Shown here: one piece after another, positions 1-8,079 of the stretch
Layout: each line of letters opens with the position of its first letter
Numbering within the stretch: the stretch's first letter is position 1
Source: Actinomycetes bacterium
GTDB taxonomy: Bacteria > Actinomycetota > Actinomycetes > Streptosporangiales > Streptosporangiaceae
Reading direction: 5' to 3'
DNA length: 19,418 nt
NCBI GenBank assembly: GCA_025964635.1
Contig: JAOPYP010000174.1
Span: 1-19,418 of the forward strand
Translations under genes and position numbers: made by a program
Notes under the pieces: model-generated
Seen by the model: only the letters and a program-made list of their open reading frames with translations
Told to the model about the DNA's origin: nothing
Databases searched by the model: none

Positions 1-323
1 GCGGCCGGCTCCGCGGCGGCGGCCTGCTCCGCGCGGAAGGCCGGCGCCGGGCGGGTGCCAGGCGGGGCAGGCCGGGACGACAGGAAGACCAGCGAGCCGT
101 CCGGCAGGAAGGCCGGGCTGTCCTCCCCTTCCGCGGACCGGGTCAGCCGCACCGCGGGGCGCCCGCCCCCGGTGTCCACCCGCCAGATGCTGGGCTTGAA
201 CGTCCGCCCGCCGGGGGCGAGCGCCGACACGGTCACGGCCAGCCAGCTGCCGTCCGGGGCGAGCCGCACCCCGGTGAGCCGGGGCAGGGCCAGGTATTCG
301 TGCAGGTCGTGGAATGGGGTCAC
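1..323 (-). CDS. S9-family peptidase (acylaminoacyl-peptidase-like), N-terminal part, cut by window edge
   Basis: The minus strand is open from a GTG at 323 to the left edge (about 107 residues), with an SD-like GGAAGG about six bases upstream. The product begins VTPFHDLHEYLALPRLTGVR and continues with LAPDGSWLAV, then a beta-propeller-like PSIWRVDTGG stretch and SPAFLPDGSLVFLSSR. The APDG...LAV and F.PDG..L.F.S.R patterns are typical of the PD40/WD40-like N-terminal propeller blades of S9 prolyl-oligopeptidase-type peptidases. The catalytic alpha/beta-hydrolase domain would lie outside the window, so activity cannot be judged. It is probably an unrelated housekeeping neighbour of the polysaccharide locus. 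The alternative is another propeller protein such as a TolB-like one. Confidence 0.6.
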   Translation of the reverse strand, partial: MTPFHDLHEYLALPRLTGVRLAPDGSWLAVTVSALAPGGRTFKPSIWRVDTGGGRPAVRLTRSAEGEDSPAFLPDGSLVFLSSRPAPPGTRPAPAFRAEQAAAAEPA

Positions 324-415
324 TGCGCCTTCCCGCCTGGGCTGGGGACGGGCCGCCGGGTTGCGGCGCCCTCCGCGGATGAGCTGACCCCCCCTTGGTG
401 CTGTGCCCCCTGATG

Positions 416-438
416 CTCTGCCAGCTACTCTGCCAGCT
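416..438. repeat. Short direct repeat between the peptidase gene and cysN
   Basis: The 11-base word CTCTGCCAGCT occurs at 416-426 and again at 428-438, a 12-base period. It sits in the 137-base gap (324-460) between the upstream end of the peptidase gene and the cysN stop codon. I see no gene in that gap. The repeat could be chance or part of a weak termination or promoter structure. Confidence 0.4.
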
Positions 439-460
439 GACAGCGGAGCTCGTGGATCGC

Positions 461-1771
461 TCAGCGCCCTTCAGTGATCATGACTGCCCCGACCGTGGCG
501 TTGGTGGCCTCGTCGATCAGGATGAGGCCCCCGGTCTGCCGGTTGCGGTTGTACGGGTCGAAGAACAGGGGCTGGGTCAGCCGCAGGCTCACCCGCCCCA
601 CCTCGTTCAGCCCGAGCCGGTCGGCGTTCTCGTCCCGGTGCAGGGTGTTCACGTCGAGCCGGTACTGCAGGTCACGGACGATGGCCTTCACCGTCCGGGA
701 GGTGTGCTTGACCACCAGCCGGTCCCGCGCCGCCAGCGGCTTGGTGTCCGACATCCAGCAGACCATGCCCTCGACGTCCTGCGACGCCATCGGCTGGTTG
801 TGCGGGCGGCAGATCATGTCGCCGCGGGAGACGTCCAGGTCGTCCTCGAGCACCAGGGTCACCGACATCGGCGAGTACGCCTCCGGGACCGGGCCGCGGG
901 CGGTGTCGATCCGGGCGATCCTCGTGGTCAGCCCGGACGGCAGGTGCATCACCTCGTCACCGGGCTTGAGCACCCCGCCCGCGACCTGGCCGGCGTACCC
1001 GCGGTAGTCGTGCAGCGCCGGGTCGGTGGCCTGGTGCGGCCGGATCACGTACTGGACCGGGAAGCGGACGTCGATCAGGTTGCGGTCCGAGGCGATGTGC
1101 ACGTGCTCCAGATGGTGCAGCAGCGAGGTCCCGTCGTGCCAGGGCATCTTCTCCGAGCGCTGCACCACGTTGTCGCCGTGCAGGGCGGAGATGGGGATGA
1201 AGCTGAGGTCGCCGATCTCCAGCTTCGCCGCGAAGGCGGCGAACTCCTCGCTGATCCGCTCGAAGACGCGCTGGTCGTAGTCGACCAGGTCCATCTTGTT
1301 CACCGCCAGCACCAGGTGCGGCACCCGCAGCAGGGTGGTGAGGAACGCGTGCCGCCTGCTCTGCTCGGTCAGCCCGTTCCGCGCATCCACCAGCACGATA
1401 GCCAGGTCGGCGGTGGAAGCCCCGGTCACCATGTTGCGGGTGTACTGGATGTGCCCGGGGGTGTCGGCGATGATGAACTTCCGCCGCGGCGTGGCGAAAT
1501 AGCGGTAGGCCACGTCGATCGTGATGCCCTGCTCCCGCTCGGCGCGCAGGCCGTCGGTGAGCAGCGCCAGGTTCGTGTACTCCTCGCCGCGGGCCCTGCT
1601 GGTCTGCTCGACGGCCGCGAGCTGGTCCTCGAAGATCGCCTTCGAGTCATACAGCAGGCGCCCGATCAGGGTGCTCTTGCCGTCATCGACCGAGCCGGCC
1701 GTGGCCAGCCGCAGGATGTCCATCGGCCTGCTTCCTTCTGGGGCGAGGACGTCGTACGCCGTGGCCGTCAT
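461..1771 (-). CDS. cysN: Sulfate adenylyltransferase subunit 1 (CysN), GTPase subunit
   Basis: This is the regulatory GTPase of ATP sulfurylase, which with CysD makes adenosine 5'-phosphosulfate (APS) from sulfate and ATP. The 436-residue product has the full translational-GTPase signature: P-loop GSVDDGKST (residues 26-34), switch I GITIDVAYR (82-90), DTPGH (103-107) and NKMD (158-161), followed by beta-barrel domains. Its start ATG overlaps the cysD stop by one base (TAATG), so the two are translationally coupled. E. coli CysN is about 475 residues; this one is slightly short and clearly lacks the C-terminal APS kinase domain of mycobacterial CysNC fusions. It is last in a minus-strand cysQ-cysD-cysN run. 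A separate cysC would be needed to make PAPS and is not seen here. Confidence 0.96.
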   Translation of the reverse strand: MTATAYDVLAPEGSRPMDILRLATAGSVDDGKSTLIGRLLYDSKAIFEDQLAAVEQTSRARGEEYTNLALLTDGLRAEREQGITIDVAYRYFATPRRKFIIADTPGHIQYTRNMVTGASTADLAIVLVDARNGLTEQSRRHAFLTTLLRVPHLVLAVNKMDLVDYDQRVFERISEEFAAFAAKLEIGDLSFIPISALHGDNVVQRSEKMPWHDGTSLLHHLEHVHIASDRNLIDVRFPVQYVIRPHQATDPALHDYRGYAGQVAGGVLKPGDEVMHLPSGLTTRIARIDTARGPVPEAYSPMSVTLVLEDDLDVSRGDMICRPHNQPMASQDVEGMVCWMSDTKPLAARDRLVVKHTSRTVKAIVRDLQYRLDVNTLHRDENADRLGLNEVGRVSLRLTQPLFFDPYNRNRQTGGLILIDEATNATVGAVMITEGR

Positions 1772-2688
1772 TAGAAGTATCCCTCCCGCTTGCGGTCTTC
1801 CATGGACGCCTCACTGGCCCGGTCGTCCGCACGGGTCTGGCCCCGCTCGGTGATCCGGGTGGCCGCGATCTCGGCGATCACGTCGGACACCGTCGTCGCG
1901 CTGGATTCCACGGCCCCGGTGACGGGAATGTCCCCGACGGTGCGGTAGCGGACGGTCGCTTCGAACACCTGCTCGTCATCGGCTGGATGAGTGAACTCGC
2001 TCTCGGCGAGCAGGATGCCGTCCCGCTCGAATACCCGGCGCTGGTGCGCGTAGTAGATGGACGGGATCTCCAGCTTCTCCCGGGCGATGTACTGCCAGAC
2101 GTCCAGCTCGGTCCAGTTGGACAGCGGGAAGACGCGGATGTGCTCGCCGATCCGGATCCGGGTGTTGTAGATGCTCCACAGCTCGGGACGCTGGTTCTTC
2201 GGATCCCACTGGCCGAACTCGTCGCGGAAGGAGAAGACCCGCTCCTTGGCCCGGGCCTTTTCCTCGTCCCGGCGGCCGCCGCCGAACACCGCGTCGAAGC
2301 GGTTCTCCTCGATCGCGTCGAGCAGCGTGGTGGTCTGCAGCCGGTTGCGGCTGGCCCGGCGGCCGGTCTCCTCGGCCACCCGGCCCGCGTCGATGGAGTC
2401 CTGGACGGACGCCACCACCAGCTTGACCCCGATCTCGGCCACCCGGCGGTCCCGGTAGTCGATCACCTCGGGGAAGTTGTGCCCCGTGTCCACGTGCATG
2501 ACCGGGAACGGGATCCTGGCCGGCCAGAACGCCCGCTCGGCCAGGGCCAGCATGACGATCGAGTCCTTGCCACCCGAGAAGAGAAGGACCGGCCGCTCGA
2601 ACTCGGCGGCTACCTCACGCATGATGTGGATGGACTCCGCCTCGAGCACTTCAAGCTGCGAGAGCGAATAGTCAGAACGCACGGCCAC
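1771..2688 (-). CDS. cysD: Sulfate adenylyltransferase subunit 2 (CysD)
   Basis: This is the catalytic PP-loop subunit of ATP sulfurylase. Visible motifs, numbered from the GTG at 2688, are the PP-loop SGGKDS (38-43), the family-typical MHVDTGHNFPE, then RRDEEKARAKERVFSFRDEF and the C-terminal KREGYF. I chose GTG 2688 because CGGAG lies seven bases upstream and the resulting 305 residues match the usual length of about 302. GTGs at 2682 and 2712 are alternatives. The frame stays open up to 2964, but that part is low-complexity and overlaps cysQ in another frame, so it is not coding. The gene is 58 bases downstream of cysQ and overlaps cysN by one base. Confidence 0.95.
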   Translation of the reverse strand: MAVRSDYSLSQLEVLEAESIHIMREVAAEFERPVLLFSGGKDSIVMLALAERAFWPARIPFPVMHVDTGHNFPEVIDYRDRRVAEIGVKLVVASVQDSIDAGRVAEETGRRASRNRLQTTTLLDAIEENRFDAVFGGGRRDEEKARAKERVFSFRDEFGQWDPKNQRPELWSIYNTRIRIGEHIRVFPLSNWTELDVWQYIAREKLEIPSIYYAHQRRVFERDGILLAESEFTHPADDEQVFEATVRYRTVGDIPVTGAVESSATTVSDVIAEIAATRITERGQTRADDRASEASMEDRKREGYF

Positions 2689-2746
2689 AAGCAGACTCCG
2701 GTCGTCGGGCACGGACGGGATCAGGTCACGCTCCCCGGCGGGAGCG

Positions 2747-3508
2747 TTACTGCGTAGCTGAACAACCAGCCACGCGCAGACCATCCAGCAGTACGGGTGC
2801 AAGCCCCGCTGAGCAGATAAGGATATCCGGCAGGGAAGGATCCGCCTGGTTGTAGGCCAGTTTCGAGCCGTCCAGGCGCGACGCGTGCAGCCCCGCCGCC
2901 TGGGCCACCGCCACCGGCGCCGCCGAATCCCACTCGTACTGGCCGCCACTGTGCACGTAGGCATCGGCGGCCCCCCGGACCACTTCGGCTGCCTTCGCCC
3001 CGGCCGAGCCCAGGGGGATCAGCGTCAGCTCGATCTGCTGGGCCAGCCGGTCGAGGAGGGCAGGCGGCCTGGTCCGGCTGACCAGGACACGGACCGGGCG
3101 GCCCGGGGACATGGCGGGCGGCCCGGGCGTCGGCTCGGCGGTGCTCAGCACCGTGCCCTGGGCGGGCAGGGCGACCGCGCCCGCGGTCAGCTCCCCCCGT
3201 TCCCACAACGCCACGTGCACGGCCCAGTCGGTCCGGCCGGGCTCCCCGAATTCCCTGGTCCCGTCCAGCGGGTCCACGATCCATACCCGGTCCGCCGCCA
3301 GCCGGGCGGGGTCGTCGCGGCCTTCCTCGGACAGCACCGCGTCCCCGGGGCGCCGCTGGCTGAGCTCGGCGGCGAGAAATTCGTGGGACATCTGGTCGCC
3401 TGCCTTGCGCAGCGCGTCAGGCTCGCCACCCCCGGCTCGCAGGGCGAGCAGCAGGCGGCCAGCTTCGCTGGCCAGGTCCCGGGCCAGGCGGTCATCGTCG
3501 GTGGTCAT
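2747..3508 (-). CDS. cysQ: 3'(2'),5'-bisphosphate nucleotidase CysQ (inositol monophosphatase superfamily)
   Basis: This enzyme is expected to remove the 3'-phosphate from pAp/PAPS, recycling the by-product of sulfotransfer or PAPS reduction. The 253-residue product has the metal-binding signatures of the IMPase fold: SEEG (60-63), WIVDPLDGT (76-84) and EWDSAAP (192-198). Length is normal for CysQ. The ATG is preceded by AAGGGG about ten bases upstream. It lies only 40 bases downstream of the priming sugar transferase and 58 upstream of cysD, all on the minus strand, which suggests one transcription unit. The cysD/cysN context supports CysQ over a generic inositol monophosphatase, but substrate preference cannot be read from sequence. 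Confidence 0.9.
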   Translation of the reverse strand: MTTDDDRLARDLASEAGRLLLALRAGGGEPDALRKAGDQMSHEFLAAELSQRRPGDAVLSEEGRDDPARLAADRVWIVDPLDGTREFGEPGRTDWAVHVALWERGELTAGAVALPAQGTVLSTAEPTPGPPAMSPGRPVRVLVSRTRPPALLDRLAQQIELTLIPLGSAGAKAAEVVRGAADAYVHSGGQYEWDSAAPVAVAQAAGLHASRLDGSKLAYNQADPSLPDILICSAGLAPVLLDGLRVAGCSATQ

Positions 3509-3548
3509 CAGGCAGGCGCCCCTTCTCAGGCGGGGTGAGCCTCACAGG

Positions 3549-5006
3549 CTAGTAGGCACCGTGCCCCCGGACGACCGCGGACCAGGTTTTCCACAGGATC
3601 TGCAGGTCCAGGGCCAGCGACCAGTTCTCCACGTAGCGCAGGTCGAGCCGGACCGCTTCGTCCCAGGGCAGGTCGGATCGCCCGTTGACCTGCCACAGGC
3701 CGGTGATGCCCGGCTTGACCACGAGCCGGCGCCGCATGTGGTCGCCGTACTTGGCCGCCTCGGTGGGCAGCGCGGGCCGGGGGCCGACCAGGGACATGTC
3801 CCCGAGCACCACGTTGAACAGCTGCGGGAGCTCATCGAGGGAGTACCGGCGCAGCCAGCCCCCCGCCGTGGTGACCCGCGGGTCCCTGCGCATCTTGAAC
3901 AGCGCGCCGTCGGACTCGTTGAGGGCCGACAGTTCGGCTCTGCGCTGCTCCGCGTCCACCACCATGGTGCGGAACTTCCACACCGGGAACGTGTGACCGC
4001 CCTTGCCCACCCTGGTCTGCCGGAAGAAGACGGGCCCGTGGTCACCGAGCCGGATGGCCAGCATGATCCCCGCGAACAGCGGCATCAGCAGGATGAGCAC
4101 CGACAGCGCGACCGCCTTGTCGAACACGCCCTTGAGCACCTGCTTGCCGCCGGCCAGTTCCGGGTGGTCCACGTGCAGCAGCGGCAGCCCGGCGACCGGG
4201 CGGATGGTGGTCCGCGGCCCGGCCACGTCGAGCAGGGCGGCCGCGACACACATGTCGGTGCCGGTCTTCTCCAGGTCCCAGGCCAGCTCGCGGAGCCGGA
4301 TGCCGTTCATCTCCGGGCAGGCGAGCACGGCGACAGTGTCCGCGCCGAGGTAGCCGACGGCCGTGGTCACGTTGGTAAGGCCGCCGAGCACGGGGACGCC
4401 GGCGATCTCGCCGAGCATGGTGCCGCCGGCCAGGCACGCCCCGACCACCGACAGGCCGTGGTAGGTGCCCCGCCGCAGCTCCCCGATCAGGTCGGCCACC
4501 GCGGGGGCGTGACCCACCGCCACGACCCGGCGCATGCAGGCGCCCCGGCTGCGCATCCGGTGCAGCCGCCTGCGCAGCTGGTGCCTCACGACCAGGTCGA
4601 ACAGGGTGGCGCAGGGCAGCGCGATGACCATGTAACCGCGCGCGACCTCGAACTTCACCGCGTAAGAGGCGATGGCCACCATGGCCGTGAGGCTCACCGC
4701 GCCGTTCAGCATCCGGCGGAACTCGTCGGAGCCGACGCCGATGAAGCGGGGGTCATAGCCGCCGGCCAGGCCCACCGACAGGACCCAGAGCAGCGGGAGC
4801 AGCCCGGTGAACGCGAGGTAGATGGCCGGCCGGTAGCCCGGGTCGTCGAAGCGGACCTCGTAGGCGAGCACGCTCGCGGCCAGGGCGCAGGCACCGTCAG
4901 CCACACCAACCCGGCGCAGGTAGGCCCCGGTCCAGGCCGCCGATTCCGGCGAGCCCAGCCGTGCGCGACTGCGCCGCACACCACTGACGGCCGTATTACC
5001 CGACAC
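3549..5006 (-). CDS. Polyprenyl-phosphate sugar-1-phosphate transferase (EPS priming enzyme, WbaP/WcaJ-like)
   Basis: It initiates repeat-unit assembly by moving a sugar-1-phosphate from a nucleotide sugar to undecaprenyl phosphate at the membrane. Numbered from GTG 5006 (485 residues), there are several N-terminal hydrophobic segments (about 30-140), a nucleotide-binding-like middle domain, one long membrane segment (about 298-318) and the C-terminal bacterial sugar transferase domain. Signatures there are GPVFFRQTRVG, VWKFRTM, DELPQLFNVVLGDMSLVGPRP (about 391-411) and KPGITGLWQVNGRSDLP. The frame is open to a TTG at 5075, but that has no SD and would run through a likely regulatory element. 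GTG 5006 has a GGGG tract just upstream; GTG 5015 is the alternative. The sugar loaded is unknown. Confidence 0.93.
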   Translation of the reverse strand: MSGNTAVSGVRRSRARLGSPESAAWTGAYLRRVGVADGACALAASVLAYEVRFDDPGYRPAIYLAFTGLLPLLWVLSVGLAGGYDPRFIGVGSDEFRRMLNGAVSLTAMVAIASYAVKFEVARGYMVIALPCATLFDLVVRHQLRRRLHRMRSRGACMRRVVAVGHAPAVADLIGELRRGTYHGLSVVGACLAGGTMLGEIAGVPVLGGLTNVTTAVGYLGADTVAVLACPEMNGIRLRELAWDLEKTGTDMCVAAALLDVAGPRTTIRPVAGLPLLHVDHPELAGGKQVLKGVFDKAVALSVLILLMPLFAGIMLAIRLGDHGPVFFRQTRVGKGGHTFPVWKFRTMVVDAEQRRAELSALNESDGALFKMRRDPRVTTAGGWLRRYSLDELPQLFNVVLGDMSLVGPRPALPTEAAKYGDHMRRRLVVKPGITGLWQVNGRSDLPWDEAVRLDLRYVENWSLALDLQILWKTWSAVVRGHGAY

Positions 5007-5058
5007 GCGCCCCACCGTCCTTGTTGACGTCCCGCCTGTACCCCCCCGGGCACACAAC

Positions 5059-5074
5059 GGAAGACGTCTAGCCA
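5059..5074. promoter_or_regulatory. Shared 16-base element with palindromic AGACGTCT core (copy 1)
   Basis: The plus strand reads GGAAGACGTCTAGCCA, with a perfect 8-base palindrome at 5062-5069. It is 52 bases upstream of the priming transferase GTG. A copy differing at one position occurs at 16824-16839, upstream of the Wzz/Wzy genes. A shared regulator site is an inference from position and symmetry. Confidence 0.35.
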
Positions 5075-5152
5075 AACTGGATGGTTGACGCTTTCTTCAA
5101 CACTGGCCACCTAATTTCATGACAGCCAGGGGTTCGTGACCATCGCGATACT

Positions 5153-5172
5153 CCGGGTGATTCGTTACCCGG
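5153..5172 (-). terminator. Possible terminator hairpin after the GT2 gene
   Basis: CCGGGT (5153-5158) and ACCCGG (5167-5172) form a perfect six-base-pair stem with an eight-base loop. It starts 15 bases past the stop codon of the minus-strand GT2 gene. There is no U-tract, as is common in actinobacteria, and the short stem makes this tentative. Confidence 0.35.
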
Positions 5173-5187
5173 CGGCGCCGGCCTCGC

Positions 5188-6027
5188 CTAGGCGCGGCTG
5201 CTCTCGTCCCGCAGCCACGTCGAGTACTGGTTCCGCCGCACTTCGCGGCGGGCGCGGCGCCGGGCCAGCATGGCGACGGCGAGGAACAGCGCCACCCGTG
5301 GCGCCAGCCTCGGCTCCGCGCGGACCAGGGCCAGCAGGTCGCGCGGCCGGGTCCGGGCCGAGGTCCCGGGGCCGCCCTCGGCCTGCTCCACCTGGTTCAC
5401 GCCCATGGCGGCGCGGACCCGGCGGCGCAGCAGGTCGCCGGCGGTCCGCGGGACGTGCACGACGACCCGGGCCCCGGGCACGATGACCCGCTCGTCCGGC
5501 CTGAAGACCAGGGACGCGGCGAGGTCGTCGGCGAGCAGTGGCGGCAGGCCGGCGACGCGTGCGTGGCCCGCCCCGCTGAGCGCGATGACCCCGCGGCCGA
5601 ACAGCCCGCTGCGCACCTCGGGCAGCCGCGCCCACACGTCGTAGTACCAGCGGACCAGCCAGGAGGCGCCGGCCAGGGCCAGCACCCGTTCCGGGGCCGC
5701 CGCGAGCGCGCCGGGCCGGGCCAGGGCGCCGGCCAGGGCGCGGACGTCCTCGGAGCCCAGTTCCACGTCCGCGTCCACGTAGATCCGGGGGAAGCCCGTG
5801 GCGGCCTGATCGCCGGCCAGCAGGGCTTCGCGCTTGGAGGGCACCGGGATGGACAGCACCCGGACTCCCGGCCCGTAACGGCCCGCGATCTGCGCCGTGT
5901 CGTCGCGGCAGCCGTTGGCCACCACGATCACCTCGAGCCCCTCCCGGGGCGGGCCGGAGGTGAGCTGCCCGAGCAGCCGGCCAATCACCGCCGCCTCGTC
6001 ATGGGCCGGAACCACCACGCTGATCAC
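5188..6027 (-). CDS. Family 2 glycosyltransferase (GT-A fold)
   Basis: It is predicted to transfer a sugar from a nucleotide donor to the lipid-linked intermediate on the cytoplasmic side. The 279-residue product starts at GTG 6027, immediately with the GT2 strand MISVVVPAHDEAAVIG. It has VIVVANGCRDDT (33-44) and the metal-binding DAD (85-87) in IYVDADVEL. LADDLAAS (about 165-172) may hold the acid/base region. The C-terminus is strongly basic (LARRRARREVRRNQ) and amphipathic, which may give peripheral membrane contact. It is divergent from the deacetylase gene and upstream of the priming enzyme. No good SD is visible before the GTG. Donor and acceptor sugars cannot be assigned. Confidence 0.88.
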   Translation of the reverse strand: MISVVVPAHDEAAVIGRLLGQLTSGPPREGLEVIVVANGCRDDTAQIAGRYGPGVRVLSIPVPSKREALLAGDQAATGFPRIYVDADVELGSEDVRALAGALARPGALAAAPERVLALAGASWLVRWYYDVWARLPEVRSGLFGRGVIALSGAGHARVAGLPPLLADDLAASLVFRPDERVIVPGARVVVHVPRTAGDLLRRRVRAAMGVNQVEQAEGGPGTSARTRPRDLLALVRAEPRLAPRVALFLAVAMLARRRARREVRRNQYSTWLRDESSRA

Positions 6028-6220
6028 GCCAGGCAGTATGCCCGAATCATGACCAGGCCGGCGGAGTTCCGGGCCGAGCGGCCGGGGCCGGCCGGCCGGG
6101 GGAGCCCATCCGGCGCGGCGCCGCTGTCACCGGCCGGCCCGCCCTGCGCGTCATATCGGTAGCCTGGCGGATCCCGGGCCAAGCTCGCGCCGCAGCGGAT
6201 GACGGAAAAAAGGTGACAGT
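6028..6220. promoter_or_regulatory. Divergent intergenic region between GT2 and deacetylase genes
   Basis: This 193-base region separates two genes read outward, so it should hold promoters for both. GTCATATCGGTAGCCT near 6148-6163 contains a TANNNT-type -10 candidate (TAGCCT) for the plus strand, without a clear -35. The rest is mainly GGCC/CCGG-rich sequence. The deacetylase SD (AAAAAGGTG) is at its right end. Confidence 0.35.
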
Positions 6221-6904
6221 ATGCCGGTAGCCGGCCGGACACCGGACGTGATCGTGGGCATCTGCTTTCACGGCATCGGCCCGCCCCCAGCGGGCCTGGA
6301 GCCGGAGGCGCACGACTATTTCGTCAGCGCAGACCTGTTCCTCGGCGTGCTGGACGAGGCGGCGCGCCAGCCGGCGGTCCAGCTGAGCTTCGATGACGGC
6401 TACGCGTCCGACGTGGAGGTGGCCCTGCCGGCGGTCGCCGATCGTGGCCTGACGGCCACCTTCTTCCCGCTGGCGGGGATGCTGGGCCGGCCGGGCTATC
6501 TCGATGCGGGCGGCGTCCGGGCGCTGTCTGCCGCCGGGATGGGGGTCGGCACGCACGGCATGAGTCACCGGTCCTGGCGCGGGCTGGACGCCGGGTCCGA
6601 GCACGAGGAACTCGCCGTGGCCAGGTCGCTGATCGGCGCGGCGGCGGGCGCTCCGGTCTCCGCCGCAGCCTGCCCGTTCGGCAGTTACGATCGCCGGGTG
6701 CTCGGGGCACTGCGCCGCCACGGGTACACGCAGGTGTTCACCAGCGACCGGCGGCGGGCCCGGGCGGGCGCCTGGCTGCAGCCCCGCTACAGCGTCAGGC
6801 GCGGTGACACGCTGGAGACCGTGCGGGAGACCATCCTGGCGCCGCCGCCCCTGGCCGAGCGATTCCGCTGCGTGGCCGCCTCCCAGGTCAAGGCATGGCG
6901 ATGA
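6221..6904 (+). CDS. NodB-type polysaccharide deacetylase (CE4), cytoplasmic
   Basis: It is predicted to hydrolyse an N- or O-acetyl group from a sugar. The 227-residue product carries the NodB motifs: LSFDDGY with the D58-D59 pair, THGMSH giving metal ligands H112 and H116, and CPFGSYD (151-157) in place of the usual R-P-Y-G motif 3, so the conserved arginine is absent. No signal peptide or membrane segment is visible, unlike many secreted CE4 enzymes, which points to an intracellular substrate such as a lipid-linked or nucleotide-linked sugar. ATG 6221 follows AAAAAAGGTGACAGT, a good SD. Its end overlaps the ATP-grasp gene, so the two are translationally coupled. Confidence 0.88.
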   Translation: MPVAGRTPDVIVGICFHGIGPPPAGLEPEAHDYFVSADLFLGVLDEAARQPAVQLSFDDGYASDVEVALPAVADRGLTATFFPLAGMLGRPGYLDAGGVRALSAAGMGVGTHGMSHRSWRGLDAGSEHEELAVARSLIGAAAGAPVSAAACPFGSYDRRVLGALRRHGYTQVFTSDRRRARAGAWLQPRYSVRRGDTLETVRETILAPPPLAERFRCVAASQVKAWR

Positions 6905-8079
6905 AGCCCACGGTGCTGATCGGCTTTGCCGACGCGCTGGCCGCGATCGAGTCGGCCTGGTGCCTCGCCGACCACGGATTCGAGGTCTGCGCGTTCACCA
7001 GGTCCGGCACCCGCCCGGCCCTGGGGCGGAGCGGGCTGGTCCGGGTGCTGCCGATCACCGCGCCCGAGCAGGATGCCAGCCGGTCCGTCGCTGAGCTCAG
7101 CACGCTGATCCGTGACCTGAGGCCCGCCGCGGTCCTGCCCCTTGACGACCACGCCGTGTGGCTGACTGACCAGTACGCGCAGCAGCCGGTGGCGGACCAG
7201 CCCGTGATCGCCGGGCCTACCGGCAAGCTCGCGGCGATCGCGCTGGACAAGCGCGAGCAACTGCTCCTTGCCGCCACGGCCGGCTTCGCGGTCCCCGATT
7301 CCGCCGACGCCGCGACGGGGCCACCGCCTGGCGGCGGGCCGTGGATGGTGAAACCGGCGCTGGCCGTGGAGTTGCGCGACGGCAGGCTGCGCCGCCCGGC
7401 CGGCCGGATGGCGACCACGCCGTCGCAGGTACGCGAGGCCGCGGCGGCGATCGGCGGCCCGGCCATCGCGCAGCCCATGATCCAGGGCACCGGCGAAGGG
7501 GTGTTCGGGATCGCCACCGCCGCCGGCATCGCCGCGGTGAGCGCGCACCAGCGGGTCAGGATGATGAACCCGCGCGGCTCAGGCTCCAGCGCGTGCAAGT
7601 CGGTCCCGCTGGCCGCCGACCTGAAGGATCCGGTCGGTGAGTTCCTCGCGGGCTGCGAGTGGCGGGGGCTGTTCATGGTGGAGATGCTCCGGGACGCGGC
7701 CGGGCGGCCCTGGTTCATGGAACTGAACGGGCGGACCTGGGGAAGCATGGCGCTGGCCCGCCGCCGCGGGCTCGGCTACCCGGGCTGGGCGGTGCGGGCC
7801 GCACTCGACCCGGAGTTCGCGCCGCCCTACCCGGGCCTGGCTGAGGTCCAGGCCCCGCACGTGACCGTCCGCCATCTGGGCCGGGAGATCGTCCACCTGG
7901 GGATGGTGCTGGCCCGTGGCGGCGCGCCCCGGATCGCGACGGTCCGCGATGTGCTTATCCCGCATCGCGGGGAACGCTGGTACAACTGGCGGCCCGGCGA
8001 GCCCGCCGTGTTCGCGGCCGACACCTGGAACACGGTCCGTGGCCAGCTCCGCAGCCGGAAGCCCGGCGGGAAAGGATGA
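6895..8079 (+). CDS. ATP-grasp superfamily ligase
   Basis: ATP-grasp enzymes activate a carboxylate as an acyl phosphate and join it to an amine or thiol. The 394-residue product has an N-terminal pre-ATP-grasp domain (VLIGFADALAAIESAWCLAD), the ATP-binding WMVKP with K153, a second strand AQPMIQGTGEGVFG (192-205) with a small-residue loop, and the metal-binding MVEM (E263) and FMELNGRTWGS (E276, N278). It resembles predicted carboligases found in cell-surface polysaccharide loci. It overlaps the deacetylase gene by ten bases (ATG 6901 would give a four-base ATGA overlap) and the PHP gene by four. Coupling to a deacetylase suggests it acylates a freed amine, but the substrate is unproven. Confidence 0.82.
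   Translation: MAMKPTVLIGFADALAAIESAWCLADHGFEVCAFTRSGTRPALGRSGLVRVLPITAPEQDASRSVAELSTLIRDLRPAAVLPLDDHAVWLTDQYAQQPVADQPVIAGPTGKLAAIALDKREQLLLAATAGFAVPDSADAATGPPPGGGPWMVKPALAVELRDGRLRRPAGRMATTPSQVREAAAAIGGPAIAQPMIQGTGEGVFGIATAAGIAAVSAHQRVRMMNPRGSGSSACKSVPLAADLKDPVGEFLAGCEWRGLFMVEMLRDAAGRPWFMELNGRTWGSMALARRRGLGYPGWAVRAALDPEFAPPYPGLAEVQAPHVTVRHLGREIVHLGMVLARGGAPRIATVRDVLIPHRGERWYNWRPGEPAVFAADTWNTVRGQLRSRKPGGKG

Larger units (their letters stand above)
5007..5187 (-). promoter_or_regulatory. Upstream region of the priming transferase gene
   Basis: This 181-base interval lies between the GT2 gene ending at 5188 and the priming enzyme start. It contains an AT-richer stretch (about 5085-5120), the shared 16-base element at 5059-5074, a small inverted repeat GTTGA/TCAAC (5084-5101) and a terminator-like hairpin at 5153-5172. 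A promoter for the minus-strand genes is likely here, but I see no convincing -35/-10 pair. Confidence 0.4.

Noticed and set aside
55..387. 110-codon plus-strand frame at the left edge
   Set aside because: It is the shadow of the minus-strand S9-peptidase-like gene, which has recognisable propeller motifs.
395..1774. 459-codon open frame on the plus strand opposite cysN
   Set aside because: It has Val/His/Arg/Gln-rich shadow composition, and cysN on the other strand is unmistakable.
2689..2964. N-terminal extension of cysD to 2964
   Set aside because: The extension is Arg/Trp-rich, overlaps cysQ in another frame, and would make CysD about 90 residues too long. GTG 2688 has a good SD.
3111..5027. 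638-codon open frame on the plus strand opposite cysQ and the priming enzyme
   Set aside because: It is antisense shadow with no recognisable motifs, while the minus strand has full family signatures.
5007..5075. TTG start at 5075 for the priming transferase
   Set aside because: It has no SD, and the extra residues lack family similarity and run through the palindromic element. GTG 5006 or 5015 is better.
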